A DNA stretch of 64,000 bases from an uncultured Sphaerochaeta sp. (GCF_963677075.1 NZ_OY781873.1:2629715-2693714); one strand, 5' to 3'. Positions 44,655-53,387 are shown, counted from the first letter of the stretch. Notes: generated by a model not told the origin, from the letters alone. Translations and numbers: made by a program.

Positions 44655-45243
44655 ACGGACAATCCTCACAACTTGGTTTCTTTGCATGGCAGGTCGTTCT
44701 CCCAAACAGGTTGGCTGTCATGGAAAAGCGATAATGATACTCCGGGGCCAAGAGAGAAGATACTTCCCTCTCAATTTTCTCCGGGTCCTTGGTTGAAACC
44801 AACCCAAGCCGGTTCACGACCCTTCCAAAATGGGTGTCGACAATAATGGCCGGCTTACCATAGATGTCACCCAGCACGCAGCTGGCTGTCTTTCTCCCCA
44901 CTCCAGGAAGCTTGACCAACTCTTCCATGGTTTCAGGAAGCCCTCCATCTCCGAGTGCCTGTGCACAGGCAATGATATTCTTTGCCTTGTTTCGATAGAA
45001 GCCGGTAGGAAAGATGATCTCTTCCACATCTTCCCTTCTTGCTTTGGCAAGGGAGGGAGCATCGGGGTAGAGGGCAAACAACGTTCGCACCACTGCGTTG
45101 ACGGTTCGGTCAGTTGTCTGGGCAGAAAGGATGACACTGATCAGGAATCTGAAGGGGTCACGCTGCTCCAGAAACTGAATATCTTCTGGAAGGAGCGTGT
45201 CCAATCGTTCGTATATCAAACTTGCGTATGTATTCTTATCCAT
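44602..45243 (-). CDS. nth: Endonuclease III
   Basis: A 213-residue base-excision-repair DNA glycosylase/AP lyase for oxidised pyrimidines. The helix-hairpin-helix is LPGVGRKTA with the catalytic lysine K118, and the catalytic aspartate is D136 in VDTHFGR. The carboxy-terminal 4Fe-4S cluster has the exact spacing C-x6-C-x2-C-x5-C (CHAKKPSCEDCPFSDVC). Length is standard. Its 3' end overlaps a convergent hypothetical gene, and it is divergent from tRNA-Pro. Confidence 0.95.
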   Translation of the reverse strand: MDKNTYASLIYERLDTLLPEDIQFLEQRDPFRFLISVILSAQTTDRTVNAVVRTLFALYPDAPSLAKARREDVEEIIFPTGFYRNKAKNIIACAQALGDGGLPETMEELVKLPGVGRKTASCVLGDIYGKPAIIVDTHFGRVVNRLGLVSTKDPEKIEREVSSLLAPEYHYRFSMTANLFGRTTCHAKKPSCEDCPFSDVCPSRDAFLKKHSK

Positions 45244-45262
45244 ATTTCTGTATCCTACCCCC

Positions 45263-45292
45263 TTGACGCTTTCAAGCTCAAGTGCGTATACT
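45263..45292 (+). promoter_or_regulatory. Promoter of tRNA-Pro
   Basis: TTGACG, 18 nt, TATACT, ending 11 bp before the mature tRNA 5' end. Confidence 0.65.
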
Positions 45293-45303
45293 CCAAAAAG
45301 TTT

Positions 45304-45376
45304 CGGGGCGTAGCCCAGTGGCTAGGGCACCTGCTTTGGGAGCAGGATATCGAAGGTTCGAGTCCTTTCGCCCCGA
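45304..45376 (+). tRNA. tRNA-Pro (anticodon UGG)
   Basis: Acceptor stem CGGGGCG/CGCCCCG (7 bp) with discriminator A. The anticodon stem is CCTGC/GCAGG with loop TTTGGGA, giving anticodon TGG, which reads proline codons. The T arm contains GGTTCGAGTCC. The 3' CCA is not encoded (the next bases are TCTA). Confidence 0.95.
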
Positions 45377-45383
45377 TCTACTT

Positions 45384-45417
45384 AGGACGAATTGAGTTTC
45401 TCAGTTCGTCCTTTTTT
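45384..45417 (+). terminator. Terminator of tRNA-Pro
   Basis: AGGACGAA/TTCGTCCT outer stem with an inner TGAG/CTCA, then TTTTTTG. Confidence 0.92.
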
Positions 45418-45486
45418 GTATCCCGAGGCCTACCCAGGGGCCAGTCTACGGTAACCGAATTCACACAACAAAAATCAATTCAATTT

Positions 45487-45511
45487 GTTTCACCAGGTAG
45501 AATAGTGAAAC
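45487..45511 (-). terminator. Possible terminator of the hydrolase/nitroreductase operon
   Basis: GTTTCAC (45487-45493) and GTGAAAC (45505-45511) form a 7-bp stem with an 11-nt loop, just after the alpha/beta hydrolase stop on the minus strand. The following T-run is broken (AAATTGAATTGATTTTTG). Confidence 0.4.
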
Positions 45512-45523
45512 ACAATATATTCC

Positions 45524-46162
45524 TTACAGTTGCTTCAGAAGCCACTGGTCAAGAAACTCCAATTGTTCAGGAGTATGGAACCAATGCTCCCCTTCTTCAA
45601 AGACGGTGAGTGCAGCATTATGAGAATTGACGAAGGAATCGACGGTATCCCTGGAGGTCAACGTATCGTGTCCTGCATAGAGTACAGAGGTCGGAATTTC
45701 CCATTTGATGGGGTTTTTTCGAACAAATTGAAGATAATCCCACGAAAGTGTTTCCCCAAATTCCGTGTGAATTTCCTTTTTCTTCTGCAACTCTGCCTCA
45801 GTAATACCTGCCCAAGTGATCATATCGGTTATAAGCTGTTCCATGGAAAGAATGGGAGAGATGAATAAGGCTTTATCAATAGGTTTTCCCTGCAATGCGT
45901 GCATGGAGAAGTAACACCCAATGCTGTTAGCAAGAAGCGTAACCTGGGAATAATCCCTTGAAAGCATTCCAAAGAAGGTTTGTAATAGAGGCTTGGTACC
46001 CCATGGAGTAAAGCTTGTAAGATCTTCTTTGCTCTGGCCATGACCTGGTAGGTCGATGGCATATCCATCATATCCTTTAGTCTGAAGTAATGGTTTCAGA
46101 CGATCTAGTTCTTCCTTGCTGCCATGTTTACCGTGTATGTAGAGAACTGCTTTTTCTTTCAT
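45524..46162 (-). CDS. Alpha/beta hydrolase
   Basis: A 212-residue cytoplasmic serine hydrolase. The oxyanion start is VLYIHGKHGSKEELDRL; the nucleophile elbow is LANSIGCYFS with Ser as nucleophile; the acid is Asp in LYAGHDTLTS and the base is His in EEGEHWFHTPEQ. The substrate is unknown (small esterase or thioesterase). Its ATG overlaps the nitroreductase stop (ATGA), so the two are translationally coupled. Confidence 0.85.
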   Translation of the reverse strand: MKEKAVLYIHGKHGSKEELDRLKPLLQTKGYDGYAIDLPGHGQSKEDLTSFTPWGTKPLLQTFFGMLSRDYSQVTLLANSIGCYFSMHALQGKPIDKALFISPILSMEQLITDMITWAGITEAELQKKKEIHTEFGETLSWDYLQFVRKNPIKWEIPTSVLYAGHDTLTSRDTVDSFVNSHNAALTVFEEGEHWFHTPEQLEFLDQWLLKQL

Positions 46163-46905
46163 GTGGTTATCTCGTATTGCGCTGTGAGATTCTTCTCAAG
46201 ATCACTATGTTCAAACATGAGGGATCTTGTACAGACAAGACCTCCATGTTCCATACAGAGTTCAAGTATATAAAGAAATATACCTATGTCGATCTGGTTG
46301 TAGTATGAGACGCTACCCTCTGGCATAATTCCACGCTTCCCTTTCCTAATATAACGATACACGGAAAGTGTTTTCTTCTCGCAGGAAACATACCATGGCT
46401 GGCTGTTGCATGCACTGGGAGCGAATCGTGCAATATTCAAGATTTCATCAAAGCCTTCGCCTTCCCTGATTTCTGCGAGCATATTTCTCTTAGCCTTGAT
46501 CATATCCTTACGGAATGTTTTTGGTGGCATTTTTGCAAAGGCTATCATGATGACATACTCAAACCCAGAGTGGTTCTTCTCTTTTGGCTTCCCGATCCCA
46601 TACCAGAGAGCACCGATATCTCTCGAGGCCAGGTAGAGATCGATCTGTTCCCCGATATAGCCAATATTCTCCAGGTACCCTTCCTTCTTTTCACTGTAGA
46701 ACAGGATGCAGTGGGTTTCCCCTCTTCTGCAGGTTGTCTCATTGGCCGGAACAATCTTCGTTGCAACCTTAATACCACCGACAAGAGGCTTGCACGCACC
46801 TAAGGCTGTATTGATCTCTTCTATCTCCTCATCTGTAAGTGGGCGCTCTATGCCACGAAAAAGATGAAAGGACTTCCGCTTATGAATCATGTCATACTGC
46901 CACAT
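46159..46905 (-). CDS. Nitroreductase-family protein (TM1586-like)
   Basis: A 248-residue flavoprotein-type nitroreductase-fold protein. The typical opening is MIHKRKSFHLFRG, with conserved FAPSACNSQPWY and a GQIDLYLASRDIGALWYGIGKP-like segment (in part). These enzymes use FMN and NAD(P)H, or in this branch may have lost flavin; the substrate is not predictable. Start: ATG at 46905, 6 nt after AAGGATG, rather than the ORF start at 46959 where AAGGG abuts the ATG. It is first in a two-gene operon with the hydrolase. Confidence 0.75.
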   Translation of the reverse strand: MWQYDMIHKRKSFHLFRGIERPLTDEEIEEINTALGACKPLVGGIKVATKIVPANETTCRRGETHCILFYSEKKEGYLENIGYIGEQIDLYLASRDIGALWYGIGKPKEKNHSGFEYVIMIAFAKMPPKTFRKDMIKAKRNMLAEIREGEGFDEILNIARFAPSACNSQPWYVSCEKKTLSVYRYIRKGKRGIMPEGSVSYYNQIDIGIFLYILELCMEHGGLVCTRSLMFEHSDLEKNLTAQYEITT

Positions 46906-47153
46906 GTACTCATCCTTGTAATAATGAATCGGGAGAATGCAATTTCTACACTCAATCATCCCTTGCTAACCCTATCATAGGTTCATAGCCTAGACAAAAC
47001 TGAATTTTAAACTTCTTCATCCATTATTCAAAGCTAAAATTTTTTTATTCCTATATAGTATATTGTTTTAATTAAATTTCTTCTGATATGTATCTCAATT
47101 ATTTCAGTTGATTATCAATATTTTCTCTTTACAATTGCTACAAATCATATAAA

Positions 47154-47193
47154 CTATATACGTATATTCGAACGTTGTTCCTATATACGAATA
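47154..47193. promoter_or_regulatory. Repeated operator-like sites upstream of iclR
   Basis: CTATATACG occurs twice (47154-47162 and 47181-47189), each followed by an AT (GTATT.. and AATA..). The first sits in a perfect 12-bp palindrome ATATACGTATAT (47156-47167). TATTCG (47165-47170) is inverted as CGAATA (47188-47193). The cluster ends 13 nt before the GTG start and probably binds the IclR regulator itself (autoregulation). Confidence 0.5.
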
Positions 47194-47206
47194 CAGGAGA
47201 TACACT

Positions 47207-47995
47207 GTGGCTGGACCTTTGCATCGTACAACATCAAGAATCTTGGATATCCTAGAGCAGGTAGCACAGGCTCAGGGAATAACACTCTCTGAACTTTCTC
47301 GCATCCTTGCAATACCTAAAAGCAGCCTTCATCCATTGGTGAATACACTTTCAGAGAGAAAATACCTCAGCTACAACAAGCTTGAAGAGAGGTATTATCC
47401 AGGTGAAAATCTTTTCGTCCTTGGTAACAAATACATCAGCAATTCTGACATTCTGGATAAAATCAAATCCATCTTGCTCAACATCAACGAAAAGACAGAA
47501 GAGACGTTGTACTTCGGTGTCCTCTCCAATCTTGATGTGTTGTATCTAGAGAAAATGGAGCTTCATTCAAAGTTTCGTGTAGTCTCAAATCCTGGAAATA
47601 AATTGCCTGCCTACAGCACAGGTTATGGGAAGGCACTCTTAAGCCAGTTTACACCTGAAGAAATCTGTACATTTTATCCAAATGGTACATTACCCCCTAT
47701 AACAGACCACACAGTAGCCAATGTTGAAGCACTCAATGCACAGCTAGAGGAGATTCGAAAGAATGGATTTAGTTATGAAATTGAAGAATCAACTGTAGGA
47801 ATAAGATGCATAGCCGTCCCGATACAGGTGGATGGAGAGACCTTGGCAGGAATGAGCTTGGCAGTACCGGTTTTTAGGTACACAGAAGAAAAGGAACTGC
47901 AATTCAAACAGCTGCTTCAAGAAGCAAAAGTGCAGATTGAAAGAATTATTGCAGAAGATAGAAAACATTGGATTTATAGTAAAGGAAAGATGTAG
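47207..47995 (+). CDS. IclR-family transcriptional regulator
   Basis: A 262-residue IclR-type regulator. Residues 1-65 are the winged helix-turn-helix (TLSELSRILAIPKSSLHPLVNTL). From about 75 the ligand-binding domain carries family marks AYSTGYGKALLSQ and GIRCIAVPIQVDGE. The start is GTG at 47207, 7 nt after AGGAG. The next gene begins at a GTG overlapping the stop codon by one base, so regulator and kinase are co-translated. It most likely controls this uronate/2-keto-3-deoxygluconate type operon. Confidence 0.9.
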   Translation: MAGPLHRTTSRILDILEQVAQAQGITLSELSRILAIPKSSLHPLVNTLSERKYLSYNKLEERYYPGENLFVLGNKYISNSDILDKIKSILLNINEKTEETLYFGVLSNLDVLYLEKMELHSKFRVVSNPGNKLPAYSTGYGKALLSQFTPEEICTFYPNGTLPPITDHTVANVEALNAQLEEIRKNGFSYEIEESTVGIRCIAVPIQVDGETLAGMSLAVPVFRYTEEKELQFKQLLQEAKVQIERIIAEDRKHWIYSKGKM

Positions 47996-48945
47996 TGAGT
48001 AAGGATGTAATAACCTTGGGAGAAAGTCTTGTAGCATTCATCCCAGATACCCATACAAAGTTAAGATATGTCCATCAATTTGGAAAAGTTGTGGTTGGAG
48101 CAGAAAGCAATGTAGCCGTTGGCCTTGCAAAGCTTGGCTTTTCTACCGGCTGGGTAAGCAAGGTAGGCAATGATGAATTTGGGCAATTTATGATCAGGGA
48201 ACTCAAAGCCGAAGGGGTGGATACGTCCTCTGTTATTATCAGTGACGAAGGCCCAACTGCAATAATGTTCAAACAGTTCTCCAATGCTTTGGATACTTCA
48301 GTGTTTTACTACCGTACAGGGTCTGCTGCTAGTACGATGCATAAGGATTCTATCGACTGGGAATATATGAAAGAGACAAGAATCATTCATATTTCTGGCA
48401 TCACCTCTGCCATCAGCGAAAGCTGTAGGGATTTGGTTGAAGCAGTGTTCGCGTTTGCAAAACAAGAACACTTGTTAGTCAGCTTTGACCCGAATATTCG
48501 TCGAAAACTTATGACTGAAGAGGAAGCCAGAAACATCCTTGCTCCACTTCTCTTCCGTGCTGATATTGTACTGCTTGGAGAAGATGAAGGTCGTGTATTG
48601 CTTGGGACTGAAAATCCTGCGGAGATAGCAAAAATCTTACTTGAGAATGGTTGTAGCTACATTGGCGTCAAACAAGGAAGCCATGGAGCTTATGTTGCTG
48701 ACAGCACTAATGGCTTCTTCATCGACCCCTATCAGGTAAAAGTGGTAGACACCATTGGTGCAGGAGATGCATTCAATACTGGTTTTCTTGCAGGTCTATT
48801 GGATGACCAACCGATCGATAGATGTGGAAACATGGGAGCTTTGCTTGGAGCTTTAGCTGTCAGTAGCCATGGTGACGTTGAAGGCCTACCTGACGGAAAG
48901 ACGTTTCATCAGCTTATGGACAACAAAAAGGAGATTCATCGATGA
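47995..48945 (+). CDS. kdgK: 2-keto-3-deoxygluconate kinase (PfkB/ribokinase family)
   Basis: A 316-residue PfkB-type sugar kinase. The GAESNVAVGLAKLG segment and the carboxy signature DTIGAGDAFNTGFLAG with the catalytic Asp are clear. The operon neighbour is a KDPG aldolase, so phosphorylation of 2-keto-3-deoxygluconate to KDPG is the obvious role, although family members act on related keto-sugars. The start is GTG at 47995, 8 nt after AAGGA, overlapping the regulator stop. The aldolase start overlaps its stop (ATGA). Confidence 0.82.
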   Translation: MSKDVITLGESLVAFIPDTHTKLRYVHQFGKVVVGAESNVAVGLAKLGFSTGWVSKVGNDEFGQFMIRELKAEGVDTSSVIISDEGPTAIMFKQFSNALDTSVFYYRTGSAASTMHKDSIDWEYMKETRIIHISGITSAISESCRDLVEAVFAFAKQEHLLVSFDPNIRRKLMTEEEARNILAPLLFRADIVLLGEDEGRVLLGTENPAEIAKILLENGCSYIGVKQGSHGAYVADSTNGFFIDPYQVKVVDTIGAGDAFNTGFLAGLLDDQPIDRCGNMGALLGALAVSSHGDVEGLPDGKTFHQLMDNKKEIHR

Positions 48946-49577
48946 GTAAAGCAGATACAGTATTACAAATAATTGGTGAGACAAAAGTAATCTCCATTAT
49001 CAGGGGCATTGAAGGTAAAGATGCAGAGACTCTCATCAAAGCCCTACAGGATGGAGGGATTAATACACTTGAGATTACAATGAATACTCCTTCTGCACTT
49101 TCAATCATTGAAAAGGCAAGCGCTATCGATGGCCTGACAGTTGGTGCTGGTACCGTGCTTACCCAGGAAATGGCGAAACAGAGTATTGAGGCAGGGGCGC
49201 AATTCGTTCTATCTCCTTCGCTTGATCTCAAGGTCATCGAGTACTGTCTCGAGCATCAAGTCTTACCCGTACCAGGTGTCTTAACACCTACCGAACTCTA
49301 TACAGCCTTTTCACATGGAGCAGAACTCCTAAAAATTTTTCCCGCTGGTTCATTGGGTCCTCAATATATCAAAGATCTGCTGGGCCCTTTCAAAGGCATG
49401 AAATTACTTCCTGTTGGTGGTGTTTCGCTAGAAAACACCTCAGCATTCATGCGCTCAGGAGCATACGCTGTTGGCGTTGGTTCGTTCTTGGCAAACCCTG
49501 AGCTTGCTAGAGCTGGGGATTGGAAAACAATAACGGAACGTGCCAAACAATTTATTAAGGAAGCTCATAATGTGTAA
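48942..49577 (+). CDS. eda: 2-keto-3-deoxy-6-phosphogluconate/4-hydroxy-2-oxoglutarate aldolase
   Basis: A 211-residue class I aldolase of the Eda family that cleaves KDPG to pyruvate and glyceraldehyde-3-phosphate. The Schiff-base lysine is in LLKIFPAGSLG, the glutamate in TLEITMNTPSA, and phosphate-binding residues are in GGVSLENT and GVGSFL. It is translationally coupled to kdgK through an ATGA overlap and followed 43 nt later by the tct genes, so sugar-acid uptake and breakdown lie in one operon. Confidence 0.9.
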   Translation: MSKADTVLQIIGETKVISIIRGIEGKDAETLIKALQDGGINTLEITMNTPSALSIIEKASAIDGLTVGAGTVLTQEMAKQSIEAGAQFVLSPSLDLKVIEYCLEHQVLPVPGVLTPTELYTAFSHGAELLKIFPAGSLGPQYIKDLLGPFKGMKLLPVGGVSLENTSAFMRSGAYAVGVGSFLANPELARAGDWKTITERAKQFIKEAHNV

Positions 49578-49620
49578 ATTCGCAGGAATGCGAAGCAAAT
49601 AAAAGAAGAGAGGTGTAATC

Positions 49621-50592
49621 ATGAAAAAAACGTTAGTTTTGTTAATGATGCTATCATTGGTTCTTGGTTCGGTATTCGCCCAGGGCGGTACTGAAGTATC
49701 TGCTGATAACTACCCAAGCGGTCCTGTTTCAGTAATTGTTCCTTACAGCGCAGGAGGTGGTACTGATTTGGTTGCTCGTGCTCTGGTGGATGCAGCAAAA
49801 GACAACTTCCCGAAGAATATTGCTGTTGAGAACAGAACCGGTGGCGGTGGAGCCGTTGGAATGTCCTACGGAGCCAATGCAAAGGCAGACGGAAGTGTGA
49901 TCACAATGGTAACCGTTGAACTTGTCACCCTTCCCCATACGGGAACTGGTGCAGGTCTGTACTATGATCAGTTTAAGCCCATCATGATGGTTAATAGTGC
50001 TTACAGTGCTGTAACTGTCAAAGCGGACTCTCCATACAACACACTCAACGAGTTTCTTGACGCTGCAAAAACAAAAACAATGCGCGTAGGAAATAGTGGT
50101 GTTGGTGCTATCTGGCATCTTGCTGCAGCTGGTTTGGCAAAGACCGCCGGAGTTAGTTTCAACCATATTCCGTTTGACGGTGCAGCTCCTGCAATCACGA
50201 GCTTGCTTGGTGGACATATTGATGCTGTAACAGTCAGTTATGCAGAGGTAGTCAGCCAGGTAAAAGCAGGAAACTTGAAAGTTCTTGCTGTCTTGGCTCC
50301 AGAACGCATTCCTGCAACGCCAGACCTTCCAACTGCCAAGGAACTTGGCTATGACGTAGCTATCGGTACTTGGAGAGGTCTTGGTGTTCCCAAGGATACT
50401 CCTCAGCCAATTGCTGACAAGATTTATGACATTTTCAGCAAGGCTGCAGCATCTGAAGGTTTCGTGAAATTCATGAACAGCAGCAACAATGTCGTTGATA
50501 TCATGGACAGTGCCTCCTATGGCGAAAAGCTGGTCACTGACAATGAAATGTTCAAGACCCTCATTGAAGAGCTTGGACTGAAACAACAGTAA
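49621..50592 (+). CDS. tctC: Tripartite tricarboxylate transporter substrate-binding protein TctC
   Basis: A 323-residue periplasmic binding protein (Bug/TctC family) with a signal peptide (KKTLVLLMMLSLVLGSVFAQ). Recognised by SVIVPYSAGGGTDLVARAL, ENRTGGGGAVGM and the GTWRGLGVPKDTP segment. The family binds carboxylates such as citrate or other acids. Given KDG kinase and aldolase in the same operon, a hexuronate, aldonate or keto-deoxy sugar acid is the likely ligand (inference). GAGAGG precedes the ATG. A strong hairpin follows. Confidence 0.9.
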   Translation: MKKTLVLLMMLSLVLGSVFAQGGTEVSADNYPSGPVSVIVPYSAGGGTDLVARALVDAAKDNFPKNIAVENRTGGGGAVGMSYGANAKADGSVITMVTVELVTLPHTGTGAGLYYDQFKPIMMVNSAYSAVTVKADSPYNTLNEFLDAAKTKTMRVGNSGVGAIWHLAAAGLAKTAGVSFNHIPFDGAAPAITSLLGGHIDAVTVSYAEVVSQVKAGNLKVLAVLAPERIPATPDLPTAKELGYDVAIGTWRGLGVPKDTPQPIADKIYDIFSKAAASEGFVKFMNSSNNVVDIMDSASYGEKLVTDNEMFKTLIEELGLKQQ

Positions 50593-50600
50593 AAAGCGTT

Positions 50601-50634
50601 GTGCACCACATGTGCATAAAACATTGTGGTGCAC
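50601..50634 (+). terminator. Intercistronic hairpin between tctC and tctB
   Basis: Perfect 10-bp stem GTGCACCACA/TGTGGTGCAC with an extra TGT/ACA above a bulge, and no U-run. It likely raises binding-protein mRNA over the membrane subunits. Confidence 0.6.
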
Positions 50635-50659
50635 ACTCTCTCCGAAAGGAATCACACAT

Positions 50660-51112
50660 ATGCGAAAAGCAAATTTTATAGTGAGCGGTGTTTTTACCGC
50701 ATTTGCAATTTTTATCATTGCAGTATCACTTACCTATCCCCCAAGCAATCATGGGGTCCCAGGGCCTGGCATGTTCCCAATCATCATCGCCAGCCTTATT
50801 ATTCTCTCCTCACTGTCTCTGTTCATCACTACCCTTAGAATGGGCAAGGAGGCAGATACTTCTGTAGACTTGAAAAGCAAGAATGTGATGAATGTATATG
50901 TCACGATGGTCGGGCTTGTACTCTATTTCATCTTGCTTCCGCTCGTCGGTTTTGTGACAACATCAATAGTTATGCTGGTTCTCTATATTAAGTGGTTCAG
51001 CAAACGTCCCTGGTGGAAAACTATTCTCATCAGTGTCATTTTTGTCTTGGCAATTTTCTTCTTGTTCGGCTCCGTACTGAATGTCCCGATGCGTTTCGGT
51101 ATGCTTATATAA
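50660..51112 (+). CDS. tctB: Tripartite tricarboxylate transporter small membrane subunit TctB
   Basis: A 150-residue membrane protein with four helices, the usual size and topology of TctB (NHGVPGPGMFPIIIASLIIL and the last helix ILISVIFVLAIFFLFGSVLNVP are typical). Start: ATG at 50660, 9 nt after AAAGGA; the ORF extends upstream but without hydrophobic character. It lies between tctC and tctA; all three subunits are required for uptake. Confidence 0.85.
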   Translation: MRKANFIVSGVFTAFAIFIIAVSLTYPPSNHGVPGPGMFPIIIASLIILSSLSLFITTLRMGKEADTSVDLKSKNVMNVYVTMVGLVLYFILLPLVGFVTTSIVMLVLYIKWFSKRPWWKTILISVIFVLAIFFLFGSVLNVPMRFGMLI

Positions 51113-51128
51113 CAATGGAGGTATCAGC

Positions 51129-52607
51129 ATGTTAGTAGAAGTATTGACCTCTGTTTTCAATATTCAAATTTTTCTTTTCATTATTCTTGGGGTATTCACC
51201 GGAATCTGTATTGGTGCGCTCCCTGGATTGACTGCAACCATGGGCGTCGCACTGGTTCTCCCACTCACATTTGGCTTGGAAGCTGTTCCAGGCATCCTTC
51301 TTTTAATTGGTGTGTATGTAGGAGCAATTTATGGAGGATCCATTTCTGGTATTCTTCTCAGGACCCCTGGTACTCCAGCAGCAGCCGCTACCGCGATTGA
51401 TGGATATGAATTCTCCAAACGAGGGGAAAGTGGAAGGGCAATGGGGATTTCCACAATTTCATCATTTATTGGTGGTGTTGTCAGTGTTCTTGCACTATGG
51501 CTGATCTCCCCCCAGTTAGCTAAACTTGCACTCCGCTTCAGTGCACCGGAGTTCTTTCTCTTAGCTGTATTTGGGCTGTCCATAATCGCATCAATCTCTG
51601 GAAACAGTCTTGCTAAGGGTGTGCTCTGCGGAGCTCTTGGTGTCAGTTTATCATTTATTGGAATTGATGGAATCACCGGCTTCCCTCGCTTTACGTTCAA
51701 CAATATCAACCTACTGAGTGGAATGTCTTTCATTCCAGTGATGATTGGCTTGTTTGCGATGAGCCAAGCATTTAATACAGTTGAAGGAATATTCACCCCT
51801 GATCAGGTGACCCAAAAGATTTCTCATGTTTGGCCTAGTAAAAGCGATTGGAAAATCATCTTGAAATATGCTCCTATATCTGGTTTGATTGGAACCTTTA
51901 TTGGTATTGTCCCAGGTGCTGGTGCTGAAATCGGGGCTTTTGTCTCATACAGCCAGGCAAAGCGCATGAGTAATCGTCCTGAGCTTTTTGGAACTGGTAT
52001 CCCTGAGGCTATTGCTGCCCCAGAGGGAGGAAACAATGGGGTTACCGGTGGAGCTCTTATACCGATGCTAACCATGGGTGTCCCAGGTGATGCTGTTGCA
52101 GCTATCATGATAGGAGCCCTCACTGTACAAGGCTTGCAGCCGGGCCCCCTTTTGTTTACAGAACATACTACTCTGGTGTATTCGATTTTTCTTGGCATGT
52201 TCGTAGCAAATGTGGCAATGGTTGTTTTGGGTCTCTCCAGCTTGAAGCTGTTTGTGAAAGTTCTTTCTATTCCAAAATCAATCCTAACACCTATGATTTT
52301 TATTCTCTGTGTTGTTGGGTCATATGCTATCAATACAAATTTCTTCGATGTTGGAGTCATGCTATTCTTCGGAATTCTTGGATATTTTATGCAGAAAGCA
52401 GATATCTCAGTTTCCCCTGCTGTTCTGGGATTAATTCTGGGCCCTATGGCAGAGTCTAATTTCAGAAGGGCTTTGCTAATGAGTGAAGGCACCTATGGTA
52501 TTTTCTTTACCAGTCCCATTGCATGGGTATTTGTCATCCTTACACTCTTCACACTATTGGGACCAAAGATTGGGGAAATACTGAAAAAGAAAAATCAAAC
52601 AGCATAG
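51129..52607 (+). CDS. tctA: Tripartite tricarboxylate transporter large membrane subunit TctA
   Basis: A 492-residue membrane transporter with about twelve helices. The family signature GVYVGAIYGGSISGILLRTPGTP (shown partly) lies near residue 65; the later GIVPGAGAEIGAFVSYSQAKR is also conserved, with a GVPGDAVAAIMIGALTVQG core. Start: ATG at 51129, 7 nt after GGAGG; the ORF opening at 51081 overlaps tctB and has no membrane sense. It ends the operon, before a strong terminator. Confidence 0.92.
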   Translation: MLVEVLTSVFNIQIFLFIILGVFTGICIGALPGLTATMGVALVLPLTFGLEAVPGILLLIGVYVGAIYGGSISGILLRTPGTPAAAATAIDGYEFSKRGESGRAMGISTISSFIGGVVSVLALWLISPQLAKLALRFSAPEFFLLAVFGLSIIASISGNSLAKGVLCGALGVSLSFIGIDGITGFPRFTFNNINLLSGMSFIPVMIGLFAMSQAFNTVEGIFTPDQVTQKISHVWPSKSDWKIILKYAPISGLIGTFIGIVPGAGAEIGAFVSYSQAKRMSNRPELFGTGIPEAIAAPEGGNNGVTGGALIPMLTMGVPGDAVAAIMIGALTVQGLQPGPLLFTEHTTLVYSIFLGMFVANVAMVVLGLSSLKLFVKVLSIPKSILTPMIFILCVVGSYAINTNFFDVGVMLFFGILGYFMQKADISVSPAVLGLILGPMAESNFRRALLMSEGTYGIFFTSPIAWVFVILTLFTLLGPKIGEILKKKNQTA

Positions 52608-52633
52608 ACAGACAACACATATCTAGATAATGC

Positions 52634-52673
52634 AAACCCGGATAGAGACACATTCTCCTATCCGGGTTTTATT
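52634..52673 (+). terminator. Terminator of the iclR-kdgK-eda-tctCBA operon
   Basis: Perfect 12-bp stem AAACCCGGATAG/CTATCCGGGTTT followed by TATTTC. Confidence 0.92.
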
Positions 52674-52689
52674 TCTTCAAATATGTAAT

Positions 52690-52721
52690 AAAAAAGGCAC
52701 ACAGTCGTTAGACCGCATGCC
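52690..52721 (-). terminator. Terminator of the DUF4032-like gene
   Basis: On the minus strand GGCATGCGGTC pairs with GACTGTGTGCC (11 pairs, three of them G-U) around a TAAC loop, then TTTTTT. Confidence 0.75.
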
Positions 52722-52743
52722 CTATGTATTTTGCTTCTGGCTT

Positions 52744-53157
52744 TTATGCCGCATTGTTGGAAGAGAGAATCTTTGCAATGATCCTTCCGATGGTCTTGCC
52801 AAACTGTACGTCGTAGTCCAGCGCAGCATTGTACACATCGACTTCCTTCTGCTGTTGCAGACTCAGGAAGTACTGATGGTCACAAATCTCGAAGAAGAGG
52901 TCTGCTTTCCTTCTACCGGGGAAACTCAGCTGGGTTGCCCAGTTTTCCATTACTTGGCTGATTGGCTGGTAGATATTACTCATCCAGGAAAAGGTTGCCT
53001 CATCCCAGGTAATTGGCATGGAAAGGTTCTTTCCAAGGAAGTAGCGGTGTCCCTCAATGTGTGAAGCGAGACGTTCATAGTCTGCGTCCAGGAACATGTC
53101 AGAGTTCTTGATCATGTACTCAATGCTTTGTCTTTTCTGTATATCGTGGTTATCCAT
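52744..53157 (-). CDS. Small DUF4032-like protein
   Basis: A 137-residue soluble protein. The central segment (about 35-105), RLASHIEGHRYFLGKNLSMPITWDEATFSWMSNIYQP in part and FPGRRKADLFFEICDH, resembles the helical region of DUF4032 proteins (His-Gly-His, Trp and FPGR-DL signature). The function is not known. Start: ATG at 53157, 6 nt after AGGAG, rather than the ORF ATG 30 nt upstream. It is a single gene with its own terminator, oriented as sod. Confidence 0.6.
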   Translation of the reverse strand: MDNHDIQKRQSIEYMIKNSDMFLDADYERLASHIEGHRYFLGKNLSMPITWDEATFSWMSNIYQPISQVMENWATQLSFPGRRKADLFFEICDHQYFLSLQQQKEVDVYNAALDYDVQFGKTIGRIIAKILSSNNAA

Positions 53158-53340
53158 ATAGGTCTCCTTGTCCTTGTTCTGTATCATGGCTATATTCTAC
53201 TGAATTACTATTCGATAATCAAGTACTGATAGACTAATGTATTTGTATTGTTCCGCTCTCTTTTTGTATTTTACCGATGTTAGTTAATCATTTTTCATAT
53301 TTTGTATATCTTTGAAGATTTCTAAAGACTGAGAACTTCA

Positions 53341-53371
53341 CAAAACGACCCCCCTGAACCAGGGGGGCCGT
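53341..53371 (-). terminator. Terminator of the superoxide dismutase gene
   Basis: On the minus strand ACGGCCCCCCTG, GTT loop, CAGGGGGGTCGT, then TTTTG: a long GC-rich stem. Confidence 0.85.
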
Positions 53372-53387
53372 GAAGAGTACAATACGT

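Noticed and set aside
49729..50718. 329-codon minus-strand ORF opposite tctC
   Set aside because: Antisense shadow of tctC, composition rich in Cys/Ser from reverse reading.
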